Shown: piece after piece, positions 7,636 through 15,144 of the stretch
Numbering within the stretch: position 1 is the stretch's first letter
Layout of the letters: each line of letters starts with the position of its first letter
Origin: CAVZLD01 sp964522605
Lineage (GTDB): Bacteria; Planctomycetota; Planctomycetia; Pirellulales; Pirellulaceae
DNA length: 19,302 nt
NCBI GenBank assembly: GCA_964522605.1
Contig: CAZFWV010000106.1
Coordinates: 1 to 19,302 of the forward strand
Reading direction: 5' to 3'
Program-made: the position numbers and the translations under genes
The notes under the pieces: model-generated
What the model was told of the DNA's origin: nothing
The model's database searches: none
What the model saw: the letters and a program-made list of their open reading frames with translations, nothing else

Positions 7636-8291
7636 TTCAGTCCCGAGTCTCGGTCCGCCTTGAAGAACCGCGTTCGATAGACCGGCTGATTCGCCTGACG
7701 TGTGCGACGCTCAAAATGGGTCCTGTAGTCCAAGTCATGAGCGGCCGGTTTTTCCGCGACCGGCTGGGGATCGGAAAACGGGGTTTGCTTAGCAATCAAG
7801 TCGCAGGTTCGCTCGAAGTACTCCCGCACATCCGTCCAGAAGTGCAGCGTCCCACCAAGCTCCAAGACGCGATGGATCTCACCCAAGAACTGTTCGTTCA
7901 TCACGCGACGCTTATGATGACGCTTCTTCCACCACGGATCCGGGAAATAGACGTGCACGGCACGGACCGAACGGTCGGGTAACTGATCGCGAAAATACCG
8001 CTGCGCGTCACCTTGCATGATCTTTGCATTGGTTAAGCCGGCGCGTGCCAGTCGAGATGCGGCATAGGCGGCATATTTCTTGGCGATCTCACAGCCTAGA
8101 AAGTCATGCTGCGGGTTCGCCGCGGCCGCTTGTTTCAAGAAAAGCCCTTTACCGGTGCCGACCTCAATCTCCCAAGGGGCCTGCCGGCCGAAGAGCGATT
8201 CCGCGGAGCCCCAGTTCCCGTCCTCGAGCCGCAGCAGGTGAGAGGACAGGTCCAAACCGTCCGGGATTTTTCGAAGTGCACGTCGTCCCAT
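7605..8291 (-). CDS. trmB: tRNA (guanine-N7-)-methyltransferase
   Basis: A 228-residue SAM-dependent methyltransferase that makes m7G46 in the variable loop of tRNA. The SAM-binding glycine motif EIEVGTGKG is at 41-49, followed by CEIAKKYA (67-74) and the acidic GDA (94-96). The family signature FPDPWWKKRHHKRR lies at 116-129. A C-terminal TrmB pattern, DYRTHFERRTR, is near 188-198. The ATG at 8291 has only a weak ribosome site (GGTGA, 9 bp upstream). Its last 31 bp overlap the end of the convergent purF. Its start lies 20 bp from the first of three palindromic repeats, so the mRNA leader probably contains that hairpin. Confidence 0.93.
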   Translation of the reverse strand: MGRRALRKIPDGLDLSSHLLRLEDGNWGSAESLFGRQAPWEIEVGTGKGLFLKQAAAANPQHDFLGCEIAKKYAAYAASRLARAGLTNAKIMQGDAQRYFRDQLPDRSVRAVHVYFPDPWWKKRHHKRRVMNEQFLGEIHRVLELGGTLHFWTDVREYFERTCDLIAKQTPFSDPQPVAEKPAAHDLDYRTHFERRTRQANQPVYRTRFFKADRDSGLNQDRTTSFSS

Positions 8292-8315
8292 CGGTATTGT
8301 TCACCGCAGCAGTTC

Positions 8316-8340
8316 GTAGCCGAATTCGTGAGAATTCGGA
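8316..8340 (+). repeat. Palindromic repeat family, copy 1
   Basis: A 25-bp core, GTAG followed by the hairpin CCGAATTC-GTGA-GAATTCGG and a final A. The stem is a perfect 8 bp and the loop GTGA would be a GNRA tetraloop in RNA read from the + strand. The identity with copy 2 extends to 36 bp (8311-8346). Flanking GCAGC (8306-8310) and GCTGC (8342-8346) can lengthen the stem. Confidence 0.85.
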
Positions 8341-8425
8341 AGCTGCCGCAGCAGGATGAGGGTGACAAGTCCGAGAATCGGGATCCGAAGAGTGTCTCTG
8401 GAAGTTGCACACATGTTGTCAGTTC

Positions 8426-8450
8426 GTAGCCGAATTCGTGAGAATTCGGA
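8426..8450 (+). repeat. Palindromic repeat family, copy 2
   Basis: Identical to copy 1 over 36 bp (8421-8456), in the same orientation. It contains the 8-bp stem with GTGA loop and two EcoRI-type GAATTC sequences. It pairs with the inverted copy 3 located 32 bp downstream. Confidence 0.85.
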
Positions 8451-8482
8451 AGCTGCGTCAATGAGTCCCCCTGCATGAGACC

Positions 8483-8507
8483 TCCGAATTCTCACGAATT
8501 CGGCTAC
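8483..8507 (-). repeat. Palindromic repeat family, copy 3 (inverted)
   Basis: Exact reverse complement of the 25-bp core of copies 1 and 2. On the - strand, the direction in which fabZ and trmB are transcribed, this copy reads with the GTGA loop. Confidence 0.85.
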
Positions 8508-8557
8508 GTGCAACTTCAAGATTGACGCATCGAGTTGCGAAGATCGGCTCAAACAGC

Positions 8558-9109
8558 CTAAGCCTCGCCGAAGCCTTCGTCGCGTCCCCGTTGCTTCTGC
8601 TGGATCACCGACTCCAACGTCTCGATCGGCAGCGGAATCCCCTTAATCAGGCCCTCCACGACAATCCGGTCGTCGACGAAACCTTGGAAACGACAGACGA
8701 TCATGCGGCCGCGACGAACCTTGACCAATTGCGTGACAATGTACAGGCGATCACCTGGAATGACCGGATCGCGGAAGCGGACGTCCTCAAGCCCCCCGAA
8801 TCCGACCATTTCGCTGCCGAGCAAGTCGTAGCGCTGCGAATAGTAGGAAGCGACTTGCGCCGCGGCTTCGCACATGATTACGCCCGGCATCAAGGGCATT
8901 CCTGGCATATGGCCGCGAGCCCAGAATTCGTCGGACGTGACGTCGCGGTACCCGACACAAATGTGGCTTTCGGGATCTTCGTGAACGATCGCCGTCAGCT
9001 GTTCCATTTCGAAACGCTGCGGGTTGAAGCGGCGAATCTCTTCGATTCCCGCAACCGTCCGACTTAGGTCCAAAGTGGACGGGTCAATGATCATGCCTTT
9101 GTTGTTCAA
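8558..9109 (-). CDS. FabZ/FabA-like 3-hydroxyacyl-ACP dehydratase
   Basis: A 183-residue hotdog-fold protein of the beta-hydroxyacyl-ACP dehydratase type, which removes water from 3-hydroxyacyl thioesters during fatty acid or related acyl synthesis. The active-site segment GHMPGMPLMPGVIMCEAAAQ (66-85) carries the catalytic His67 and Glu81 in the FabZ spacing, and GFGGLEDVRFRDPVIPGD (103-120) is the next conserved strand pair. It is somewhat longer than typical FabZ at both ends. GAGGA on the - strand sits 6 bp before a TTG at 9109, whereas the ATG at 9094 would be 21 bp from it, so TTG is the likelier start. It lies apart from other fab genes, so a specialised role cannot be excluded. Confidence 0.8.
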   Translation of the reverse strand: MNNKGMIIDPSTLDLSRTVAGIEEIRRFNPQRFEMEQLTAIVHEDPESHICVGYRDVTSDEFWARGHMPGMPLMPGVIMCEAAAQVASYYSQRYDLLGSEMVGFGGLEDVRFRDPVIPGDRLYIVTQLVKVRRGRMIVCRFQGFVDDRIVVEGLIKGIPLPIETLESVIQQKQRGRDEGFGEA

Positions 9110-9184
9110 CGTGTGTCCTCAACTCGATACACGTTAACCCGCATAGACCGTCGGCGGACCGGGGCCACCGACCTTCGCGGGCGG

Positions 9185-9283
9185 CTAAGTCTTGACCTGG
9201 CTGCGTTTTTGTTTCCGCGCCCGGGCGTTCGCAGGACGCTTTCCGTGGTTGGCTTTCTTGAGTTTTCGATGCGGTTTGGCCAT
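9185..9283 (-). CDS. Small very basic protein, 32 residues
   Basis: The - strand frame from the ATG at 9283 to a TAG at 9185-9187 encodes 32 residues beginning MAKPHRKLKKANHGKRP. Thirteen of the 32 residues are Lys or Arg, with two His and no Asp, Glu or Cys. GGAG lies 7 bp before the ATG, a good ribosome site. The composition resembles the smallest ribosome-associated proteins (for example the Thx type) or a nucleic-acid-binding peptide, but I cannot place it in a named family. I have the impression that similar tiny basic proteins are common in planctomycetes. It lies 75 bp upstream of the dehydratase gene on the same strand and may be co-transcribed. Confidence 0.65.
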   Translation of the reverse strand: MAKPHRKLKKANHGKRPANARARKQKRSQVKT

Positions 9284-9325
9284 GAACGAGCTCCGAATCA
9301 ATCTGAAAAAAGTCGTGAATCGTTG

Positions 9326-9354
9326 AAAATAGCAGCCAATCGCCAATCTGAGAA
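9326..9354 (-). promoter_or_regulatory. Possible promoter of the small basic protein gene
   Basis: On the - strand, TTCTCA (9354-9349), 17-bp spacer, TATTTT (9331-9326). Each hexamer matches four consensus positions. A start near 9319 would give a leader of about 36 nt. The support is spacing and position only. Confidence 0.3.
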
Positions 9355-9421
9355 GTCCATGTGCCGCTCGATTCGGGGTCGCGTGCAGGTCTGCTTCTGC
9401 CGACTGGAGCTGCGGCTGGAC

Positions 9422-9521
9422 NNNNNNNNNNNNNNNNNNNNNNNNNNNNNNNNNNNNNNNNNNNNNNNNNNNNNNNNNNNNNNNNNNNNNNNNNNNNNNN
9501 NNNNNNNNNNNNNNNNNNNNN
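9422..9521. other. Assembly gap of 100 N
   Basis: Exactly 100 undetermined bases, a conventional size for a gap of unknown length. Sequence, and possibly a gene, may be missing between the small basic protein gene and the inverted repeat at 9570-9723. The bases on either side (9284-9421 and 9522-9569) contain no recognisable gene. Confidence 0.95.
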
Positions 9522-9569
9522 GAATCGTGGGGGCGAAGTCCCTGTTGGACGGCCAGAGGGAAAGGAACG

Positions 9570-9723
9570 GAAGATTGCCGAACAAGGAGTTTCGATTGTC
9601 GAGGGCAGCGGAAAGGCGTCCAGGGGCGATCCGCCTAGATTCCCCGTTTCTCGCAGTTCTCAACTCGCCAATCCAAAATCTGTCTTCCCCGCAACAATCG
9701 GAATTCCTTGTTCGTCAATCTTC
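9570..9723. repeat. Imperfect 30-bp inverted repeat, 94 bp apart
   Basis: Left arm 9570-9599 and the reverse complement of right arm 9694-9723 agree at 27 of 30 positions, sharing for example CGAACAAGGA and CGATTGT. The interior (9600-9693) shows no coding sequence. It lies between the first gap and the end of the MMPL transporter gene, and its layout resembles the other intergenic inverted repeats in the window. Confidence 0.65.
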
Positions 9724-9730
9724 GGCTCCC

Positions 9731-9753
9731 CCGCCCCTCCGAGTTGGGGGCGG
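9731..9753 (-). terminator. GC-rich hairpin after the MMPL transporter
   Basis: CCGCCCC (9731-9737) and GGGGCGG (9747-9753) form a perfect 7-bp stem with a 9-nt loop, 33 bp past the stop of the transporter gene. No T-tract follows on the - strand, so termination is inferred from position and stability only. Confidence 0.35.
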
Positions 9754-9786
9754 AATTCTGGCTGGGTCCCCCGCATCCGAAAACCT

Positions 9787-12378
9787 TTAGGCGGTCTTCG
9801 CTTCCCGCGAGCGCGGGGTCCTCGGACAGGGTGCCCCGCGAATCCACGGGGCAAGGCACGGCAGGAGCAGGGCTGAGGTCAGCAGGCAGCAAGCGATTCC
9901 GAGCGTCACAACGCGCCCGAGTGACCGCAGGCCCTGATGGCGGGCCAGGATCAACGTGCCAAACCCAATCATCGACGTCAGGGACGTGATCACGATTCCC
10001 GCCGCCGTCGCCGGACTCAATCCGCCTCGTTGAGGACGATTCCGCAGTTCGTGAACGACGTGCACGCCGTCGTCAATCCCGATGCCGATGATCAGCGGGA
10101 GCACGATCAGGTTGGCCGGATTGAGCGGTATACCCAGCCACCCCAGCAGCCCGAACAGCTGAAGCATTCCGAGGCCGGTGGGCAGCGCAGCCAACAGGAC
10201 GAGGTCGGGACGTCGCAGGTAGACGATCAACATCAGCAGCACGCCGACTGCCGACCATCCGGCCGCTTTTAAGTAACTGCGTTGCATCTGTCGGGAAGCG
10301 TAAAATGCCTGCAGCGGATGACCGGTGACGTGGGGATCTACCGTTTGGATCTGTTCGACGAAACGCTGTAGCACATCCGGTTGCCAGATGTCGCCTCGAC
10401 CGTAGACTCGCAGCAGGTGCGTGCCGCGTTTGCCGAGGAAACGTGCACGAAGGGCGGCTGGCAGATCCGCGAAGGACGGAGCTGTCGTGTTCGCCATGTG
10501 TCGGAGTTGGTCGAGCGGTTGCCACAGTTGAACAACGAGGCGCGTTCGCCAGACGTTCCATTCGTCCGCCGACGGTGCGGCTCCACCCGTCGTCGAAATC
10601 AGAGGTCGCAACTGACCCCATTCTGCGATGACCCGGGATGGGTCCAGCGGCTCGAGGACGGGCATTGAGGTCGGTAATTCGGCCAACTGGTCATGAATCC
10701 GTGCTACGAGGATCGATCGCTCCATTCCATCGTCGGGGATTAAGGAGACGATCTCCTCAACACGCTCGACCGCATCGAGCTGTTCAAACTGCATCTTCCT
10801 CTCGCGCACCCGCTGAGGATCATCGGCCAGGGAGATTGCGAACCAGGCGCTCCGCTGGGTCTTTTCCAAGAGTCGCTGTTCCCAGGACACACTTTCCAGG
10901 CCTTCCGCCTGCAGATGCAGTAGATTGTGGTCAAAGTACACGCGAGGCAATCCGCCGCTCAAGCACACCGTCAAGAGAACACCCGCCGCGATTGTCCGCT
11001 TGGGGTTCCGCCAGCAAGCGGTCATCCACCGGTCGATACGGATCAGCGGCGTGGGCCGCCGGTCGGTATCAGCGGGGGAGAATTGGGCAATGAACGCCGG
11101 CAGGACGATCAGGGTTGCCAATAGGCACAACAGGATGCCACCTCCCGCGATCAGTCCCAGTTCCGCCAACCCCAAGAACTCCGTCCCCGCCGCGGCGAAG
11201 AAGGCGACGGAGGTTGTCAATCCGCCGATCAAGATGGCGGGGGTAACGCTGCTGCTGGCCTCCAATAACGCGGCCGAAGGCGAAGGCTCGTCTTGATGGA
11301 TCGCGCGATATCGGGCGATGTAGTGAATTGAGAAATCGATCCCCAGTCCAATGAGAATGACGCCAAACGAAATGCTCAGGATATTTAAGTGACCCACTGC
11401 GACGGTCAGATATCCACAAGTCCATGCGATGGCCAGCAACAAACAGGCTGTCGCCCAAGCGGGTTCACGCAGCGTTCCAAAACCGGCCGCGAACAGCAAG
11501 GCGACTCCAATCAGGCTGATGATGCTGGCCCACGTCATGTCGGACTGACTGATGCGCATTTCGTCGTATTCGATCACGGGCAGTCCCGTGAGTCCGATTT
11601 CCACTTGGGGATTCGCATCATCCACACGTTGAATCTGTTCCCGCAGACGCTCAATCGTGTCACGGCCGCGGATGAATCCCGACGCGTTCGGGACCAGGTG
11701 CATGGTGATCAGTCCCATTTGCCCATCTTGCAGTGTCTGGTAATCGGGCCACTGCGTTTGCGTCGATTCGGGGATCGGGCGGACCGGCCAGGGGATGGCC
11801 CAATCGGAGTGGGAAGAGGCCGTCGGGGTCCCGCCGCGGACTGGCTCGGCTGGCGTCGAGGATACGACACGGAAACCGCGCGATCGAGTGATGTTGTTGA
11901 GGGCCGATAGCAAATCGGTGAGACGAACCGACGGAGCTTTCAATACAGGGACTATGCGGGCCAGCCACTGGTCCAATTCAATCAGTTGCTCGCGGTTCAA
12001 GTAATAAAGCCCTTTGGCTCGAAGGGCTTCCGAGTCGAACCGATAGTAGACGTCCTGATAGTACTCCGGTTGCTGTTGAAGATCCGGGCCGAGGCGGTCC
12101 ATCACCTTGCGCACCTCGGTCGGTTCTCCCGCAACGACGACGATGACCTCTTCGGGGCTACCGAATTCCCGTACATACTCCAGCCACCGCTGATGGAATT
12201 CACTGTTGGGATTCAGCAGGTCCGAACGTTCCGTATGGAACTCCAATTGAGTTCCTGTGATCCACAGCGCGGCGATCGCGAGCCCCAGGGCGGAAAGCAG
12301 AGTCGTCCGCGAATGCTTCAAAACGAAGCCGGTGACGCGGCGTCCGAGGCTCGATCGGGGGTTGGTGTGAAACAGCAT
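9787..12378 (-). CDS. MMPL/RND-superfamily transporter (HpnN-like)
   Basis: An 863-residue inner-membrane transporter with the duplicated RND layout. A membrane segment at about 28-45 is followed by a periplasmic domain to about 280. A block of five membrane segments follows (about 283-440), including LIGLGIDFSIHY. A second half repeats this with a single segment near 465-480, a periplasmic domain to about 690, and five more segments (about 700-850) including IGIGIDDGVHVVHEL. The Asp residues in GIDFSIH and GIDDGVH fit proton-relay positions of the superfamily. Size and layout resemble the MMPL group that moves lipids such as hopanoids, but no hopanoid gene is nearby and the substrate is unknown. 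The ATG at 12378 lacks a clear Shine-Dalgarno sequence. It starts 42 bp after trpD, suggesting co-transcription. Confidence 0.82.
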   Translation of the reverse strand: MLFHTNPRSSLGRRVTGFVLKHSRTTLLSALGLAIAALWITGTQLEFHTERSDLLNPNSEFHQRWLEYVREFGSPEEVIVVVAGEPTEVRKVMDRLGPDLQQQPEYYQDVYYRFDSEALRAKGLYYLNREQLIELDQWLARIVPVLKAPSVRLTDLLSALNNITRSRGFRVVSSTPAEPVRGGTPTASSHSDWAIPWPVRPIPESTQTQWPDYQTLQDGQMGLITMHLVPNASGFIRGRDTIERLREQIQRVDDANPQVEIGLTGLPVIEYDEMRISQSDMTWASIISLIGVALLFAAGFGTLREPAWATACLLLAIAWTCGYLTVAVGHLNILSISFGVILIGLGIDFSIHYIARYRAIHQDEPSPSAALLEASSSVTPAILIGGLTTSVAFFAAAGTEFLGLAELGLIAGGGILLCLLATLIVLPAFIAQFSPADTDRRPTPLIRIDRWMTACWRNPKRTIAAGVLLTVCLSGGLPRVYFDHNLLHLQAEGLESVSWEQRLLEKTQRSAWFAISLADDPQRVRERKMQFEQLDAVERVEEIVSLIPDDGMERSILVARIHDQLAELPTSMPVLEPLDPSRVIAEWGQLRPLISTTGGAAPSADEWNVWRTRLVVQLWQPLDQLRHMANTTAPSFADLPAALRARFLGKRGTHLLRVYGRGDIWQPDVLQRFVEQIQTVDPHVTGHPLQAFYASRQMQRSYLKAAGWSAVGVLLMLIVYLRRPDLVLLAALPTGLGMLQLFGLLGWLGIPLNPANLIVLPLIIGIGIDDGVHVVHELRNRPQRGGLSPATAAGIVITSLTSMIGFGTLILARHQGLRSLGRVVTLGIACCLLTSALLLPCLAPWIRGAPCPRTPRSREAKTA

Positions 12379-12420
12379 CCGTGCGATTGCGGGTTGGAAT
12401 CTCGGAAGGAACGATTCGGT

Positions 12421-13443
12421 TTACGGTGTCTCGTGGCTGACTTCGACTAGCCTTTGCAGCATCTCCTGAGCAGCTCCGCTCACGATGGCTTGCTCGGCGG
12501 CCGCGGCGCAGGCGGTCAGTTCCGTCGCGTATTCGGCGGTCCAGAGTGCAGCCGCTGCGTTGAGGATCACAATCTCGCGCGGTGGACCCGCTTCATTCTG
12601 CAGAGCCCTGCGAATGATCGCAGCACTTTCCGCGGGGGATTGAACAGACAGGCTCGCCCGGTCCGTGGACGTCGAAAGGCCAAAATCGGCAGGTTGCCAG
12701 CAGAACTCTTCGCAACCACGGGATTCCGCGAGTGTGCAGAATGTGGTTCCGCCCAGCGTCACTTCGTCCAGTTGATCTTCCCCACACACGATCACGCTCC
12801 GCCGAGTTCCCAGTTCTTTCAGTGCCGCCGCCAGCAGACTGCGCAGCTCCTGTCGCGGGACTCCCAGCAACTGCACGGTCGCGTTGGCCGGATTGCAGAG
12901 CGGGCCGAGCAGGTTAAAGATCGTGCGGATGCCAAGCTGACGCCGGACTGCAGCCACATGTCGCATCGAAGGATGCATTAAGGGGGCGAAGCAGAAGCAG
13001 ATGCCCAACTGATCGAGACACCGCTCTGCTTGTTCGACGGAGGCCTCGATATTGACCCCCAATTCCGCCAGCACATCGGCGGATCCTGTCCGACTCGTAA
13101 TACTCCGGTTCCCGTGCTTTGCGACGGGGACTCCGGCGGCTGCCGTGACGATGGCTGCCGCGGTGCTGATGTTGAACGTGCCCGATTGGTCGCCTCCCGT
13201 GCCGCACGTATCCAACAAGCGGTCGTGTCGTGAATGAATCCGGCGCATATGCCGCCGCAAGGCTTCAGCAGCCCCAGCGATTTCGAGGAAGGTCTCTCCC
13301 TTCTCATGCAAGGCCGTCAGCAACCCCGCCAAGTCCTCGTCGATCCAGTCTCCACGCATGATTTGATCAAGGGTCTCCGCCATTTCTTCACGCGATAGAT
13401 CATTTCCTGCGGCGACGTGGCTCACCAGCGACGAGTGCGTCAT
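12421..13443 (-). CDS. trpD: Anthranilate phosphoribosyltransferase
   Basis: A 340-residue enzyme joining anthranilate to PRPP, the second step of tryptophan synthesis. The PRPP-binding loop DTCGTGGDQSGTFNIST is at 78-94, KHGNRSITSRTGSADVL at 109-125, and the anthranilate-channel and structural segment FAPLMHPSMR at 152-161. NLLGPLCNP is near 177-185, and the metal-binding DE in QLDEVT follows at about 225. Length and order match the family. AAGGG lies 9 bp before the ATG at 13443. No other trp gene is nearby, so the pathway is dispersed. A possible promoter is about 100 bp upstream. Confidence 0.95.
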   Translation of the reverse strand: MTHSSLVSHVAAGNDLSREEMAETLDQIMRGDWIDEDLAGLLTALHEKGETFLEIAGAAEALRRHMRRIHSRHDRLLDTCGTGGDQSGTFNISTAAAIVTAAAGVPVAKHGNRSITSRTGSADVLAELGVNIEASVEQAERCLDQLGICFCFAPLMHPSMRHVAAVRRQLGIRTIFNLLGPLCNPANATVQLLGVPRQELRSLLAAALKELGTRRSVIVCGEDQLDEVTLGGTTFCTLAESRGCEEFCWQPADFGLSTSTDRASLSVQSPAESAAIIRRALQNEAGPPREIVILNAAAALWTAEYATELTACAAAAEQAIVSGAAQEMLQRLVEVSHETP

Positions 13444-13541
13444 ACGGTCTTTCCCTTCGATTCGGCGTCGGAATGACCTCCGGCGCGGATCAAGACAGGC
13501 GCTCGAAGTATCTCCCGGGCTCGTAGATCAGTCGATGTCCG

Positions 13542-13571
13542 ATTCTAAGACGCCGCTTCACCTGCTGAAAA
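13542..13571 (-). promoter_or_regulatory. Possible promoter of trpD
   Basis: On the - strand, TTTTCA (13571-13566), 18-bp spacer, TAGAAT (13547-13542). The -10 is good and the -35 moderate. A start near 13535 would give a leader of about 92 nt. Confidence 0.4.
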
Positions 13572-13931
13572 TGGGAAAAAATGGCGAGAACGGTCGAAAG
13601 TCGAGATCCGATTGATCGTTGCCTCGTCCATGAGCCACGACCACCCACGGAAGTTGGGCAAACCGCGGGAGGATTCTCGATCCACGGATCTTGGACCGCG
13701 CAACCGCGAAGAGAACGATTGGAAGCATGCGTACAGTCTTCCGGTTCTCCGAATGAAGTTTCGGACGACGACGCGCGTTGCCAAAGCGGTGCCATGGATC
13801 TGTGCGTCCTGCCCGATCTTGTTCTTCGGCGCAGGCCAACTTAGAATCGGGCTACTCTGGTCCACCCAGCACTGCTAACGGCGAACATGTTGTTCTCTCG
13901 GTAAGGAATCGAGCGACCAGCGGGAGCGACA

Positions 13932-14083
13932 CCTACAGCCTACAGCCTACAGCCTACNNNNNNNNNNNNNNNNNNNNNNNNNNNNNNNNNNNNNNNNNNN
14001 NNNNNNNNNNNNNNNNNNNNNNNNNNNNNNNNNNNNNNNNNNNNNNNNNNNNNNNNNCCTACAGCCTACAGCCTACAGCCTAC
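13932..14083. repeat. CCTACAG heptanucleotide tandem repeat spanning a gap
   Basis: The last 26 bases before the gap (13932-13957) and the first 26 after it (14058-14083) are both 3.7 units of CCTACAG, in the same phase. The array therefore almost certainly continues through the unresolved part, and its true length is unknown. It ends 56 bp before the nucleoside hydrolase start. Confidence 0.9.
13958..14057. other. Assembly gap of 100 N inside a tandem repeat
   Basis: Exactly 100 undetermined bases flanked on both sides by the same heptamer array. The gap is explained by the assembler failing to bridge the repeat, and 100 is probably not its real length. Confidence 0.95.
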
Positions 14084-14139
14084 TCCCGGTTGCGGCCTTG
14101 CCGCACTGCGACTGGCCTTCGCGGAGGATTGACGCACTG

Positions 14140-15090
14140 ATGGCTCGACCGGTGATTATCGATTGCGATCCCGGAATTGACGATGCGGTGGCGCTGTGCA
14201 TGGCGCTATTCGATCCGCGACTGGATGTCGTGGCGGTCACGGCGACAGCGGGCAATGTCGGGGGACAACAGACCAGCCGCAACGTGCAGGCGATTGTCGA
14301 AATCCTGGACCCACCCCGTTGGCCTCGTTTGGGAGTCTGTCGGAATGACGAGGATCCGTTGCCATTGGATGCCCGACAATTGCACGGCGAGGATGGGTTA
14401 GGCAATCTGGGGGCCCAGATCGCGGAATTGCATCATCAGCATCCGTCCGACAAGGTCATCACCGACGCGATCCGGCAGCGACCAGGCCAGATTACGATTT
14501 TGGCCCTCGGTCCGCTCACCAATATTGCCCGAGCGTTGAGTCGCGATCCGGATCTGGCGAAATCAATCGATCAGATTGTGATGTCCGGAGGGTGTGTCGA
14601 CGGCGTGGGGAATGTGACTCCAGTTGCTGAGTTCAACATGTACTGCGATCCCGCTGCGGCTCGCTTGGTGTTTCGCTCGCCCCTGACGAAGACGCTGGTT
14701 CCATTCGATATTACTCGGCGGATCGGATTTACGCTCGATTGCGTCGATGAACTGCCGACGGATGAAACGCGGGCGGGACGAATTCTGCGCTGTGTCGTCC
14801 CCCATGCGTTTCGGACCCATCGCCAGTGTTTGGGAATGGAGCACATTTGCCTGCATGATGCGGTGACCGTTCTCGCAGCGGTCCAGCCCGAGCTATTTGA
14901 AACGCAGGAAATGGCGGGAGATGTCGAGATTTCGGGTGAATTGACGCGGGGAGCGACCGTGTTTGACCGACGTCCCCGGCCTGACTGGCGAAAGAACATG
15001 GAGGTCGTGGTCGACGCAGACGTGCCCGAGGTCTGCGCGGCCATCCTGCGCGGTTTGAAGTACGCGGGGCAGGAGACACGTTCCGTCTGA
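14140..15090 (+). CDS. Inosine-uridine-type nucleoside hydrolase
   Basis: A 316-residue N-ribosyl hydrolase that splits nucleosides into base and ribose. The calcium and ribose-binding aspartate cluster DCDPGIDDA is at 8-16, with LHGEDGLGNL (81-90), ALGPLTNIA (122-130), EFNMYCDPAA (164-173) and the C-terminal CLHDAV (237-242) with the usual His239-Asp240. These are the expected positions of the IUNH family, and the length is typical. The base preference cannot be deduced. GGAGGA (14123-14128) lies 11 bp before the ATG at 14140, which favours this start over an upstream start at 14098. The tandem heptamer array sits immediately upstream. Confidence 0.92.
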   Translation: MARPVIIDCDPGIDDAVALCMALFDPRLDVVAVTATAGNVGGQQTSRNVQAIVEILDPPRWPRLGVCRNDEDPLPLDARQLHGEDGLGNLGAQIAELHHQHPSDKVITDAIRQRPGQITILALGPLTNIARALSRDPDLAKSIDQIVMSGGCVDGVGNVTPVAEFNMYCDPAAARLVFRSPLTKTLVPFDITRRIGFTLDCVDELPTDETRAGRILRCVVPHAFRTHRQCLGMEHICLHDAVTVLAAVQPELFETQEMAGDVEISGELTRGATVFDRRPRPDWRKNMEVVVDADVPEVCAAILRGLKYAGQETRSV

Positions 15091-15144
15091 CACGAGCGGA
15101 AAGCAGTCGAATTCGATTCTAGTTCTGTCTCAGAAGCTGTAGGC

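Larger units (their letters stand above)
8401..8517. repeat. Nested inverted-repeat element containing copies 2 and 3
   Basis: The outer 10-bp arms GAAGTTGCAC (8401-8410) and GTGCAACTTC (8508-8517) are exact reverse complements. They enclose two oppositely oriented copies of the 25-bp palindromic core. The whole is 117 bp, lies between fabZ and trmB, and holds no gene. The terminal inverted repeats suggest a miniature element, though no target duplication is obvious. Confidence 0.6.
13572..14139. other. Gene-poor spacer between trpD and the nucleoside hydrolase
   Basis: Several overlapping frames of 80-110 codons exist on both strands (around 13490-13880), but none has a convincing ribosome site, known motif or coding-like composition. 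A weak + strand pair (TTGTTC at 13819-13824, 17 bp, TAGAAT at 13842-13847) could start the nucleoside hydrolase mRNA. The right part is a heptamer tandem repeat broken by an assembly gap. Confidence 0.4.

Noticed and set aside
8311..8507. CRISPR-like array suggested by repeated 36-bp and 25-bp sequences
   Set aside because: There are only three copies here in mixed orientation with unequal spacing, the repeats are full palindromes, and no cas gene is present.
8740..8745. A TGTACA site as a further LexA operator
   Set aside because: It is a lone hexamer inside the FabZ-like coding region without the inverted partner or a promoter.
9113..9790. Long frames running through the 100-N gap
   Set aside because: Their continuity depends on undetermined bases and an arbitrary gap length; the flanking translations look random.
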